This document shows, one piece after another, positions 1 to 9,100 of a stretch of DNA of 49,066 nt. The stretch comes from Microthrixaceae bacterium (GTDB lineage: Bacteria > Actinomycetota > Acidimicrobiia > Acidimicrobiales > Microtrichaceae). Where the stretch lies: positions 1 to 49,066 of the forward strand of contig JAHRAZ010000052.1 in NCBI GenBank assembly GCA_020027475.1. Direction: 5' to 3'. The translations under genes and the position numbers were made by a program. The notes under the pieces are model-generated. The model had not been told where the DNA came from. It saw only the letters and a program-made list of their open reading frames with translations, and ran no database searches. The stretch's first letter is position 1; the number at the start of each line of letters is the position of its first letter.

Positions 1-1
1 T

Positions 2-1021
2 CAGTCCTGTCGAGATGACCTGATCAAGCTCGAGGACAAGCCGATCGCGGTGAAGATCGATGGAACGGTCGAGCAGATCCTCAACGGTGATCTGATGGAA
101 TACCAGATCTGCGATCGAGTGGAGATCGCTCAGGAACAGGAACTCCTCAACACGTCGGCCGGACGCGACACGGGCTACAACGTCGAACAAGTTGTGCTGG
201 CATCGGCAGCCGGAGGGACTCCGGGGCAGAACACGATCACCGCCGGTCCCGAATCCGCTGAGGCCGCGCCGGCAACATCAGTGGACAATCCCTCCCGACT
301 CGACTGGACCGTGGATGTGGATGGCGCTCAGGATCCCTACTGGGTGGTGCTGGGACAGTCATTCAGCCCGGGTTTCTCCGCCACAACCTCCGACGGAGCC
401 GACTTGGGCGAACCCCAGCTTGTTAACGGATATGCCAACGGTTGGCTGGTGGATCCGGCAGTACACGGCCCGGATGTTTCCATCAACATCACCTGGACAC
501 CCCAAAAACTCATCTGGCTGGCTCTCGCGGCCTCCGCCATCGGCGTGCTCATATGTTTGCTTGCCCTCTTCCTGCCGATTCGCCTGCTTGCCGGCAAGTC
601 GATCGAAGTTGTCCGTTCCATGGCAGTTTCCGGAATCACTCCCGGGTATTCGGATGGGAACGTACTGCGTTTGGGGCGAGCCCTCGCGTGGGGTATTGGT
701 ACCGGCGTGGCGGCTTGGCTGCTGGCGGGCTGGCCCGTCGGGGCGTCCACGGGGATCGTGGTGACGGTCGCGCTCGGGGTCAAATGGGGGCAGACCCTGC
801 TGAGAATCCTCGCGATTGCTTCGTTTGGCGCCGCGAGTGCTTTCGTGGTGCTCAAGCAATTCCGCAACGACTACGTCGTCGACTTCAACTGGATGAACCA
901 GTTCGAGGTAACACACGCCTGGACGCTTCTGGCCTTCGCCTTGTTGCTTGCCGACCCGCTTGTGAGTCACCTGCGGGAAAACGCCGGTGCTCAGGAGTCC
1001 GCCCCGGATTCCGAATCCTGA
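2..1021 (+). CDS. AftD/DUF3367-like arabinofuranosyltransferase, C-terminal part (5' truncated by window)
   Basis: The frame is open from the first bases of the window, so only the C-terminal 339 residues are present. They hold an extracytoplasmic beta-rich part with a conserved-looking CRDDL near the start, then YWVVLGQSF and VNGYANGW, followed by three to four hydrophobic segments (about residues 170-310) and a short polar tail. That order resembles the C-terminus of actinobacterial DUF3367/AftD alpha-(1->3)-arabinofuranosyltransferases, which add arabinose to cell-envelope glycans from a polyprenyl donor. The catalytic GT-C membrane domain lies outside the window. The 3' end overlaps the convergent methyltransferase gene by 31 bases. 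The neighbouring glycosyltransferases fit an envelope-glycan role. The family call rests on recalled motifs and is moderate. Confidence 0.6.
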   Translation, partial: QSCRDDLIKLEDKPIAVKIDGTVEQILNGDLMEYQICDRVEIAQEQELLNTSAGRDTGYNVEQVVLASAAGGTPGQNTITAGPESAEAAPATSVDNPSRLDWTVDVDGAQDPYWVVLGQSFSPGFSATTSDGADLGEPQLVNGYANGWLVDPAVHGPDVSINITWTPQKLIWLALAASAIGVLICLLALFLPIRLLAGKSIEVVRSMAVSGITPGYSDGNVLRLGRALAWGIGTGVAAWLLAGWPVGASTGIVVTVALGVKWGQTLLRILAIASFGAASAFVVLKQFRNDYVVDFNWMNQFEVTHAWTLLAFALLLADPLVSHLRENAGAQESAPDSES

Positions 1022-1881
1022 GTCGGGTCCTCGCACACCGCAAACAACACGAGAGTGGACGGATCAATCTCTTCGGTCAGGAAGAAGTCGTCCTCTGTGA
1101 TGCCTGATTGCCCGCCGACCTGTTCGGTGTTCGTGTACCTGTATGCCACGCGCCGACCGGTGGCATGCAACCACACGAATGCCCCACGCGGGAGTTTGTG
1201 TCTGAGACCCAGTGGATCCAGACGGAGCAGCTTCTGTGCCATCTCCCGGCGCTTCTCGAAGTCCCCCTTGGCCTCCGCAGAGGCATCGAGGCCATACAAC
1301 TTCACGGAGGCGAAATGGCGGGAAAGCATCGCTTGCAGGTCGGGAGGATCGAAAAGGTGGACGTGATAGGGATTTTCGAAGTCCGCCGGTTTGTTGGGCG
1401 TCAGGAAATAGGCCTTCCCCCCGGGCGAGAGCACGCGTGACACCTCGCGTACGTGGTGCTCCGGATCGACAAAGTGCTCGATCAAATGGGATGAGCAGAC
1501 ATCATCGAAGGTGTTTGCGGCCAGTCCAATGGCTGACCCGTCGCTGCAGATTGCACGGAATCCCTCGGAGCCGTGAACCCGCGTGGCAGTCGCCGCCGTC
1601 TCGGCGTCGTAGTCCACGCCGACCACGTAGCGGCCGGCGCCGCTGAAGCCCACACTTTCATCGCCGAGACCGCAGCCGACATCGAGAAACATGCCCGCAC
1701 CCATGCGAGAACGCACTTCGCGATAGCCGGCAGCATGAAGCGCCAGGAGCGAGTCCGGGGTTTCTCCCTGCATTGGGCGTTCGCCGGTCAGTTTCACATA
1801 TGCCTCCTGGTTGCGGGGCTGGAACCCCGGCTGAATATCATATGCGAAGTAGTGGCGAATCCCGGAGGCCCGTGAACACAC
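991..1881 (-). CDS. class I SAM-dependent methyltransferase
   Basis: A Rossmann methyltransferase core is clear: motif I FLDVGCGLGDES with the acidic VVGVDYD strand behind it, then SHLIEHFVDPEHHVREVSRV and a post-motif LSPGGKAYFLTPN, typical of the Methyltransf_11/UbiE-like group. A segment before the fold (GERPMQGETPDSLLALHAAGY) suggests a substrate-recognition N-terminus. The start is uncertain: GTG at 1881 or TTG at 1884 would make the 5' end overlap the divergent GT4 gene, whereas ATG at 1773 would shorten the protein by 36 residues but drop the conserved-looking FAYDIQPG stretch. Context suggests modification of a surface glycan or its lipid-linked precursor. The substrate cannot be read from the sequence. 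Confidence 0.8.
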   Translation of the reverse strand: MCSRASGIRHYFAYDIQPGFQPRNQEAYVKLTGERPMQGETPDSLLALHAAGYREVRSRMGAGMFLDVGCGLGDESVGFSGAGRYVVGVDYDAETAATATRVHGSEGFRAICSDGSAIGLAANTFDDVCSSHLIEHFVDPEHHVREVSRVLSPGGKAYFLTPNKPADFENPYHVHLFDPPDLQAMLSRHFASVKLYGLDASAEAKGDFEKRREMAQKLLRLDPLGLRHKLPRGAFVWLHATGRRVAYRYTNTEQVGGQSGITEDDFFLTEEIDPSTLVLFAVCEDPTQDSESGADS

Positions 1882-3089
1882 CAAGAGTGAGCGAAGTGAC
1901 GCGGCGGGAGATTGCCGATCTGGCCGAAGAAGCTGGACTGCGAACGGTCCACATGATGGCTTGGCGCGATCTGGACGACGACGAGGCCGGTGGATCCGAG
2001 ATCCATGCACACAACATTGCCGCGATCTGGGCCCAGTCGGGCCTCGAAGTTACGATGCGCACATCCTTCTCCGAGGGTCGGCCCAACATCGATGAGCGCG
2101 AGGGATACAGGGTGTGCCGATACGGCAGCCGCTACTCGGTGTTTCCCCGCACCGCAGCCGCCGAGATGGGTCGGCGAATGGGTCCCTGTGACGGGCTCGT
2201 GGAGATCTGGAACGGAATGCCGTTCATGTCCCCGGTTTGGCGTCGCGGACCGCGGATGATCTGGCTGCACCACATTCATGGACCGATGTGGGAAATGACC
2301 CTTCCCTCCCCAGTTGCCAAAGCCGGCGTGTTCCTGGAAGAACGCATCGGGCCGATCGTCTATCGCAACCAGCCGATAGTCACACTCTCGCGCTCCCCCG
2401 AAGAGGAGCTTCTGGTGCTTGGATTCCCCCGGGACAGGGTCCAAGTCGTCACGCCCGGCATCGACCCCAGTTTCACACCCGGTGGCACCGACAGCCTGGT
2501 CCCGCTTGTTCTGGGGGTAGGGCGGCTGGTTGCGGTCAAGGACTTCCAACGGCTGGTGCGCGTGTTCGCCCGCACACTCGCGGAGGTTCCGGCGGCTCAA
2601 CTCGTGATAGTCGGTGAGGGCTACGAACGGCCCGAAATCGAAAGGGAAATCAGTGACCTCGGGATCGAAGCCTCCGTGACCTTGCCGGGACGAGTGAGTG
2701 ACGACGAGCTGTTGTCCCTGTATCGCCGTGCCTGGGCGGTGTCATCGGTATCGGTGAGGGAGGGCTGGGGCATGACCCTGACTGAAGCCGCGGCCTGTGG
2801 AACACCGGCGGTTGCCACTGACATCGCCGGGCACTCCGATGCAGTCGACAATGGACGCTCCGGAATATTGGCAACAACTGACAATGAGCTGTCGGACGCC
2901 ATCACCAAGGTGCTGAGCGATCCGGCACTGCGTCGACGTCTGTCCGACGGCGCGCTGGATCGGGCATCGGTGCTCACTTGGGAGAATGCGGCACTGGCCA
3001 ATTTCGAAGTGCTGGCCGCCGATGCCCGAAGACGCCGAAACGGTTTCGTTCCACGGATGCGCAGCCGATTGGGCAGTCGTGGCCGATGA
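1872..3089 (+). CDS. GT4-family glycosyltransferase
   Basis: This protein of about 405 residues is a GT-B retaining glycosyltransferase that would transfer a sugar from an NDP-sugar to a glycan or lipid acceptor in the cytoplasm. The N-terminal half holds GGSEIHAHNIA, the acceptor-side glycine-rich loop; the C-terminal half begins VPLVLGVGRLVAVKDFQRLV and ends with the GT4 signature EGWGMTLTEAAACGTP containing the paired glutamates. The start is GTG 1872 with GGAGG at 1864-1868; GTG 1887 in the same frame is the alternative. Its 3' end overlaps the next gene by 11 bases, which points to translational coupling. The 5' end is divergent from, and may overlap, the methyltransferase gene. Confidence 0.88.
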   Translation: MNTPRVSEVTRREIADLAEEAGLRTVHMMAWRDLDDDEAGGSEIHAHNIAAIWAQSGLEVTMRTSFSEGRPNIDEREGYRVCRYGSRYSVFPRTAAAEMGRRMGPCDGLVEIWNGMPFMSPVWRRGPRMIWLHHIHGPMWEMTLPSPVAKAGVFLEERIGPIVYRNQPIVTLSRSPEEELLVLGFPRDRVQVVTPGIDPSFTPGGTDSLVPLVLGVGRLVAVKDFQRLVRVFARTLAEVPAAQLVIVGEGYERPEIEREISDLGIEASVTLPGRVSDDELLSLYRRAWAVSSVSVREGWGMTLTEAAACGTPAVATDIAGHSDAVDNGRSGILATTDNELSDAITKVLSDPALRRRLSDGALDRASVLTWENAALANFEVLAADARRRRNGFVPRMRSRLGSRGR

Positions 3090-3729
3090 GTTCATCCTCG
3101 GGGTTGACCTTGATGGGGTCTGCGGGGACTACAACCACGCGTTTCGCGACGCCGTGGCGCGACACCGCGGGGTGACTTCAGAGTCACTGACACTGGATGT
3201 CCAGTGGGACTTCGTGGACTGGGACCTGGATCGGGAAGGCTTCCTGGCGCATCATCGGCGTGCCGTGGTGGAGGACAGGATCTTCGCCACGATGCCCGCG
3301 ATCCCCGGGGCTGCCGAGGCGCTGTGGCGGCTTTCCGACGCCGGGGTCTGGATCAGGCTCATCACCCACCGACTGATCCACAACTGGTCGCACGCCACGG
3401 TTGTGTCCGACACGGTGGAATGGCTCGACAGCACGGGCATCCCGTACCGGGACATCTGTTTCCTGGGCCAGAAACCCCAGGTGGAAGCCGACGCCTACAT
3501 TGATGATGCTCCACACAATGTGGAAGCCCTGCGAGCGGCCGGCAATGAGGTGATCGTGTTCAACCAGTCCTACAACCGCGAACTGGCCGGTCCCCGTGCT
3601 GACAACTGGATGCAGGCCGAAGAGATCATCACCCGACTGGTGCTCGATCACTCCGGCAGTTTTCCGACGTCGCTGCCAGGCCTCGATGCAGATCCCGACC
3701 GGATCCAGCGCAACCGGCCCCAAGGCTGA
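3079..3729 (+). CDS. HAD-superfamily phosphatase, 5'(3')-deoxyribonucleotidase (NT5C)-like
   Basis: The HAD motifs are in order: motif I VDLDGVCGDY near the N-terminus, motif II LITHR in the middle, and motif III/IV KPQVEADAYIDDAPHNV. The overall arrangement and length (216 residues) match the cytosolic 5'-nucleotidase type C group (PF06941), which dephosphorylates (deoxy)nucleoside monophosphates; a sugar-phosphate substrate is equally possible in this glycan neighbourhood. The GTG at 3079 lies inside the end of the GT4 gene (11-base overlap), and no good ribosome-binding site is seen, so coupled translation is likely. An ATG at 3086 exists but is out of frame. The gene faces the GT2 gene tail to tail. 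Confidence 0.75.
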   Translation: MADEFILGVDLDGVCGDYNHAFRDAVARHRGVTSESLTLDVQWDFVDWDLDREGFLAHHRRAVVEDRIFATMPAIPGAAEALWRLSDAGVWIRLITHRLIHNWSHATVVSDTVEWLDSTGIPYRDICFLGQKPQVEADAYIDDAPHNVEALRAAGNEVIVFNQSYNRELAGPRADNWMQAEEIITRLVLDHSGSFPTSLPGLDADPDRIQRNRPQG

Positions 3730-3733
3730 CCAC

Positions 3734-3750
3734 CCGTTGCTCGACAACGG
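3734..3750. terminator. possible bidirectional terminator hairpin
   Basis: CCGTTG and CAACGG form a 6-bp stem with a 5-base loop, 4 bases after the stop of the nucleotidase-like gene and before the convergent GT2 stop at 3787. No clear T-tract follows on either strand, so intrinsic termination is uncertain. Confidence 0.3.
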
Positions 3751-3786
3751 CACAGAAACCCGCTCTTCGGTTCCATGCGTCCCGGC

Positions 3787-4701
3787 TCAGCGCGATATTC
3801 GCGTTGAAAGACCGCGTCTTGCCGGAAAGTCGGAATCCGGGGGTGGACCGAAGCGGCGCAGAGCGAAGTCACGCATACCGGCCAATCTGGCTGAGACTTC
3901 GAACACCGGAGGGCGGGTCGACTCGTCGCGAACACCGCGCGAGATTTGCGCCAATGTGAAGCATGACCGGATGAACGCGTGATACCAGCCCGACATTTCC
4001 TGCACCAGCAGAAGTGTGTTGCGAGTCTGCAGATAGTCAACGAGCCACACCGAGGACCCGAGGTTGAGGTTCCTCACCATGGCTCCCCGGATCAGGCCTA
4101 CCTTCCAGCCGTCGCGGCGTGCCCTGATGGACAGGTCGGCCTCCTCGCAATATGAGAAGAACCGTTCGTCGAAGAGACCGATCTCGTTGAGGGCAATCCC
4201 GCGCAGCATCATCAGCGTGCCATGCGGGTACCCCACGGTCTCCCAGCCGGGAACCGACGATCCCGGAACGACCATGCCGCCGAAATAGGGATCAATCACC
4301 GGGGACATCCCGTCACCAACATCGGCGCACATGAGTGCTGCCATGGGTTCCGACTCGGCTGCGTCGAGCATGGTGATCAGTGTGTCACTGCCGGGATCCA
4401 CGTCGTGAGGGGCGAGTACGACCCACTCAGACCGTTCGGGATCACTCAGGTAACGCCGGATCCCGGCGTTGGCACCCGGGCCGAACCCGGAGTTGTACGC
4501 CATTTCCAGCAACTCGATCGAGATGCCGTCCGCGGCTCGCGAAGCTATGCCGGCGCGCAGCGGAGCCAATTCATCGGCTTCCGATGAGTTGTCGACCACC
4601 ACGAAGCGGGTTGGAGCTGATTGTCGATGAAACCTGTCAATGGTCTCGAGCAGATCCTTGTGCTGATTCCAGTGGACCAACACCACCCAGAGTGGATCCA
4701 C
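3787..4701 (-). CDS. GT2-family glycosyltransferase (rhamnosyltransferase-like)
   Basis: A GT-A inverting glycosyltransferase of 304 residues. It opens with WVVLVHWNQHKDL, followed by RFVVVDNSS (nucleotide-binding strand), NSGFGPGANAGI, an LAPHDVDPG stretch in the place of the DXD metal site, and GLFDERFFSYCEEADLSIRARRDGW, the acidic acceptor/base region typical of rhamnosyl- and galactofuranosyltransferases. GTG at 4701 lies one base beyond the gltD stop, and the gltD terminal codons supply a GAGG directly ahead, so it is probably co-translated with gltBD. That pairing of a nitrogen-assimilation operon with a surface-glycan gene is unusual, though it may simply be read-through into the neighbouring glycan locus. 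The acceptor is unknown. Confidence 0.85.
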   Translation of the reverse strand: MDPLWVVLVHWNQHKDLLETIDRFHRQSAPTRFVVVDNSSEADELAPLRAGIASRAADGISIELLEMAYNSGFGPGANAGIRRYLSDPERSEWVVLAPHDVDPGSDTLITMLDAAESEPMAALMCADVGDGMSPVIDPYFGGMVVPGSSVPGWETVGYPHGTLMMLRGIALNEIGLFDERFFSYCEEADLSIRARRDGWKVGLIRGAMVRNLNLGSSVWLVDYLQTRNTLLLVQEMSGWYHAFIRSCFTLAQISRGVRDESTRPPVFEVSARLAGMRDFALRRFGPPPDSDFPARRGLSTRISR

Positions 4702-4702
4702 C

Positions 4703-6172
4703 TCAGGCGAGAGGTCCGTCGCCCGGCTTGATCGGCGAAGGAAGGTCGGTCTCGCCCATCAGGTATCGGTCCACCGAGGCCGCACAAGAACGGCCTTCAG
4801 CGATCGCCCACACAATCAGGCTCTGACCGCGACCTGCGTCACCAGCCACGAATACGCCTGGAACAGAACTCGACCACTCGTCGTCGCGCGCCACGTTTCC
4901 CCGTCCATCCAGATCGACGTCGAGTTCGTCCAGCAAACCGACACGTTCCGGACCGGTGAAGCCCATGGCGAGGAACACCAGATCCACTTCCAGTTCCGTC
5001 TCGGTGCCGTCGACGGGAATGAAACTGGGCCGTCCATCCACAATCTGCTGATCCACTTCGACGTACCGCACCCCGCGCAGATTGCCGTCGCCATCATCGA
5101 GAAACTCCATCGTGTTGACCGAGTAGATCCGTTCACCGCCCTCTTCATGGGCCGAAGTGACCTTGTAGGTGAATGGCCAAGTTGGCCACGGATGGGCATC
5201 GGTGCGATCGTCCGGCGGCTTCGCCATGATCTCGAACTGATACACCTCAGCGGCACCTTGGCGATGGGAGGTGCCGAGGCAGTCAGCTCCGGTGTCACCG
5301 CCACCGATGATCAACACTTTCTTGCCCGCCGCTGAGATCGGGACCTCATCGACGGCCATTTCACCTTCCTGAGCACGGTTTGCCCACGGAAGGAACTCCA
5401 TCGCCTGATGGATTCCGTTGAGTTCACGGCCGGGAATTGGCAGATCGCGGGCCTGGGTGGAGCCAGTTGCGATCACCACGGCGTCGTAGTGGCCGCGGAT
5501 CTGCTCGGCGGTGATGTCCACCCCCACATCCACTCCCCGGCGGAACTCCGTACCTTCGGCGCGCATCTGGGCGAGGCGCCGGTCGAGAACCGACTTCTCC
5601 ATCTTGAACTCGGGGATCCCGTAGCGCAGCAATCCGCCGATGCGGTCGGCCCGTTCGTACACAACCACCCGGTGGCCGGCTCTGGTGAGTTGTTGGGCAG
5701 CGGCGAGACCAGCGGGTCCGGATCCCACGACTGCGGCAGAACGGCCGGTGAATCGGGTCGGGCGATGCGGGCTCACGTGTCCCTTGGTCCACGCCTCCTC
5801 GGCGATGGTCGCCTCGACCGACTTGATGGTCACTGGGGGCTGGTTGATTCCCACCACACAGGCTGTCTCACAGGGTGCCGGGCACAGTCGGCCCGTGAAC
5901 TCGGGGAAGTTGTTGGTGGAGTGGAGTCGGTCGATCGCACGTTCCCAGTGTCCCCGGAACACCAGGTCGTTCCAGTCAGGAATGACGTTGCCGAGCGGGC
6001 ACCCGTTCAGGCAGAAAGGAATGCCACAATCCATGCAGCGACTTGCCTGGGTCTGCAGTTCCTCGAGAGGGAACGGTTCGTAGACCTCTTCCCAGTCCCG
6101 CAGCCGCACCGGAACCGACCGGTGTTCGGCAGTTTGGCGATCGTGTTTCAGGAAACCTCTGATGTCACCCAT
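4703..6172 (-). CDS. gltD: glutamate synthase (NADPH) small subunit
   Basis: The small subunit takes electrons from NADPH through FAD and passes them over 4Fe-4S clusters to the large subunit, which makes two glutamates from glutamine and 2-oxoglutarate. The N-terminal cluster region is present: CMDCGIPFCLNGCPLGN and, further on, CPAPCETACVVG. The FAD-binding motif VVGSGPAGLAAAQQL follows near residue 150, and the NADPH-binding VLIIGGGDTGADCLG near residue 290; the C-terminal PGVFVAGDAGRGQSLIVWAI closes the FAD site. At 489 residues it has the usual family length. It starts 14 bases after the gltB stop, as a gltBD operon, and its stop abuts the GT2 start. Confidence 0.97.
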   Translation of the reverse strand: MGDIRGFLKHDRQTAEHRSVPVRLRDWEEVYEPFPLEELQTQASRCMDCGIPFCLNGCPLGNVIPDWNDLVFRGHWERAIDRLHSTNNFPEFTGRLCPAPCETACVVGINQPPVTIKSVEATIAEEAWTKGHVSPHRPTRFTGRSAAVVGSGPAGLAAAQQLTRAGHRVVVYERADRIGGLLRYGIPEFKMEKSVLDRRLAQMRAEGTEFRRGVDVGVDITAEQIRGHYDAVVIATGSTQARDLPIPGRELNGIHQAMEFLPWANRAQEGEMAVDEVPISAAGKKVLIIGGGDTGADCLGTSHRQGAAEVYQFEIMAKPPDDRTDAHPWPTWPFTYKVTSAHEEGGERIYSVNTMEFLDDGDGNLRGVRYVEVDQQIVDGRPSFIPVDGTETELEVDLVFLAMGFTGPERVGLLDELDVDLDGRGNVARDDEWSSSVPGVFVAGDAGRGQSLIVWAIAEGRSCAASVDRYLMGETDLPSPIKPGDGPLA

Positions 6173-6186
6173 TGTTTGTCGTCCTC

Positions 6187-9100
6187 TCAGGCCCGCGAGG
6201 CGGCCATGATCGTCTCCACCGCGTCGAGGCCCTCAGCGGTAGCCCTCGCAGTGGCTTCCAGTACCCGGCGGTAGTCCTTGGGCATGACCTTGCGGAACGA
6301 CACCACGTGTTTCGACCAGTCATCGAGAATCTCACGCGCTGTCGCCGATCCGGTCAATTCCAGATGATCGCCGATCGTGCTCTGCAGGAACTCCTGATCG
6401 GTGTCGTCAAGTTCCTCCAGCTCCACCATCTCGAAGTTCACGTGGCTCGAGAAGCTGCCGTCGCGATCGACCACGTAGGCAACGCCACCAGACATGCCGG
6501 CACCAAAGTTTCGACCGGTGGTTCCCAGCACCACCACTGCACCGCCGGTCATGTACTCACATCCATGATCACCCACGCCTTCCACTACCGCAATGGCACC
6601 TGAGTTGCGCACACAGAAACGTTCACCGACCTTGCCCCTCAGGTTGATCTGTCCGCTCGTGGCACCGTAGGCAATCACGTTGCCCGCAATGATGTTCTCC
6701 TTCGGAATCAGGTCGGGGTGACGGTTCTTTGGAGGCCCTATCACGATCCGACCGCCTGAGAGCCCCTTGCCGACGTAGTCGTTGGCATCGCCGTGCAGCC
6801 GCAGGGTGATACCCCGGGGAAGAAATGCTCCGAAGCTGTTTCCTGCGGACCCGTCGAAATCAATCACGATCGTGTCGTCAGGCAATCCAGCATCACCGTG
6901 CCGCTTTGAGACCTCATGGCCGAGCATGGTCCCCACGGTGCGGTTCACGTTGCGGATCGGCAAGCGCAGTTGCACTGGTGTTCCGGTTTCCAGGGCGTCG
7001 GCGCACTCTGCAATGAGTGTCCGATCCAGTGCCTTGTCCAGACCGTGATCCTGGCCACGGGTGTTGTGCAAATGATCGTCGTCCCACGGTTCCACGACAT
7101 GCAGGATCGGTGAGAGGTCGAGACCGCCGGCCTTCCAGTGCTTCACGGCGGAATCCACATCGATGAGTTCCGCGTGCCCGATCGCCTCCTCCACGGTTCG
7201 GAAGCCCAGTTCGCCAAGCAGTTCCCTGACCTCTTCAGCTATGAACAGCATGAAGTTCTCGACGAACTCAGGCTTTCCGGAGTAACGCTCCCGCAGTTCC
7301 GGGTTCTGCGTGGCGATACCCACCGGGCAGGTATCGAGATGGCAGACACGCATCATGACGCAGCCCGACACCACCAGCGGTGCAGTGGCGAACCCAAACT
7401 CCTCGGCTCCGAGGAGCGCTGCAATGAGAACATCGCGGCCAGTCTTCAACTGGCCATCCACCTGAACCACGATGCGGTCGCGAAGACCGCTGAGGAGCAG
7501 GGTCTGCTGGGTCTCTGCCAGACCCAGTTCCCAGGGTCCACCTGCGTGTTTGATGGAAGTGAGCGGGCTTGCGCCCGTGCCTCCGTCGTGACCGGAGATC
7601 AGCACAACGTCGGATTTCGCCTTGGCGACACCCGCAGCGACGGTGCCGACTCCTATCTCGGCGACGAGCTTCACGTGGATGCGAGCGCCCGGATTGGAGT
7701 TTTTCAGGTCGTGAATGAGCTGAGCCAGATCCTCGATGGAATAGATGTCGTGGTGCGGCGGAGGTGAGATGAGGCCGACACCCGGGGTTGAGTGACGGAC
7801 TTCGGCGATCCATGGATACACCTTGTGGCCGGGTAGCTGTCCACCCTCGCCGGGTTTTGCTCCCTGAGCCATCTTGATCTGAATGTCATCAGCGTTGGTC
7901 AGGTAGTTCGAAGTCACTCCGAATCGACCCGAGGCAACCTGCTTGATCGCAGACCTCTTGGAGTCACCGTCATCCATCGTGTCGAACCGCTCGGAGTTCT
8001 CTCCGCCCTCGCCGGTATTGGATTTGGCGCCCAGGCGATTCATGGCCACGGCGAGAGTCTCGTGGGACTCTGCGGAGATCGATCCGTAGCTCATGGCCCC
8101 GGTCGAGAATCGTTTCACGATCTCAGAAGCCGGTTCGACCTCCTCCAGCGCAATGGCGGTGCGCTCACCGATTCTGAGATTGAACAGACCTCGCAAGGTG
8201 GCAAGGTTCTCGGACTGGTCGTCGACCAGCTTCGTGTACTCCTTGAAGACGTCATATTGACCGGTTCGCGTGGCGTGCTGGAGTTTGAAGACAGTCTTTG
8301 GATTGAACAGGTGGTACTCACCCTCGCGGCGCCACTGGTATTCACCACCCTGTTCGAGACCACGGTGAGCCAGTTCGGTCGGACGCATGGGGTAAGCGGA
8401 GGCGTGCCGTCGACGAACCTCCTCTGCGATTTCATCGAGGCCGATACCGCCGAGACGGCTGACCGTTCCGGTGAAGTACTCGTCGACGAACTCCCCACCC
8501 AAACCGATCGCTTCGAATATCTGTGCACCTGTGTATGACGCAGCAGTGGATATGCCCATCTTGGACATCACCTTGAGGATCCCCTTGCCGCAGGCCTTGA
8601 TGTACTTGTCGACCGCCTCGTCGTAGTCGGTCATGGACGTGGAGCCATTGGCAATCAGCTGTTCGATCGAGTCGAACGCGAGGTACGGGTTGATGGCCGC
8701 GGCGCCGTAGCCGAGCAGCAGGCAGTGATGATGCACAGTCCGGGCCTCACCGGTCTGAACAATCAGGCCGACCTGGGTGCGGGTTTTCTCCCTGATCAGG
8801 TGATTGTGCACGGCCGATGTTGCGAGCAGCATCGGAATTGGAGCGAGGTCCTCATTCGACATCTCATCGGAGAGGACAATGATGTTGATCCCTTCCGCTA
8901 TTGCCTCGGAGACCTCCGCGCGGATCCGTTCGAGAGCCCTTCGAAGGCCGTCTCCCCCGGAGAAGGCCGCGTACAGGCAACGGATCGTGCGGGCGCGAAA
9001 GCGCGAGTCGGCCTCCTCGATGTGAAGAATCCGCTCAAGGCTGTCGTTGTCGAGGATCGGATGTGGCAGATCCAGCTGCTGGCAGGAGTCGGGACCCGGT

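Noticed and set aside
5408-6274. Long plus-strand reading frame of 288 codons opposite gltD
   Set aside because: It is antisense to gltD with low-complexity content and no family signal; it mirrors the codon bias of the real gene. The same holds for other long antisense frames over gltB, the methyltransferase and pfkA.
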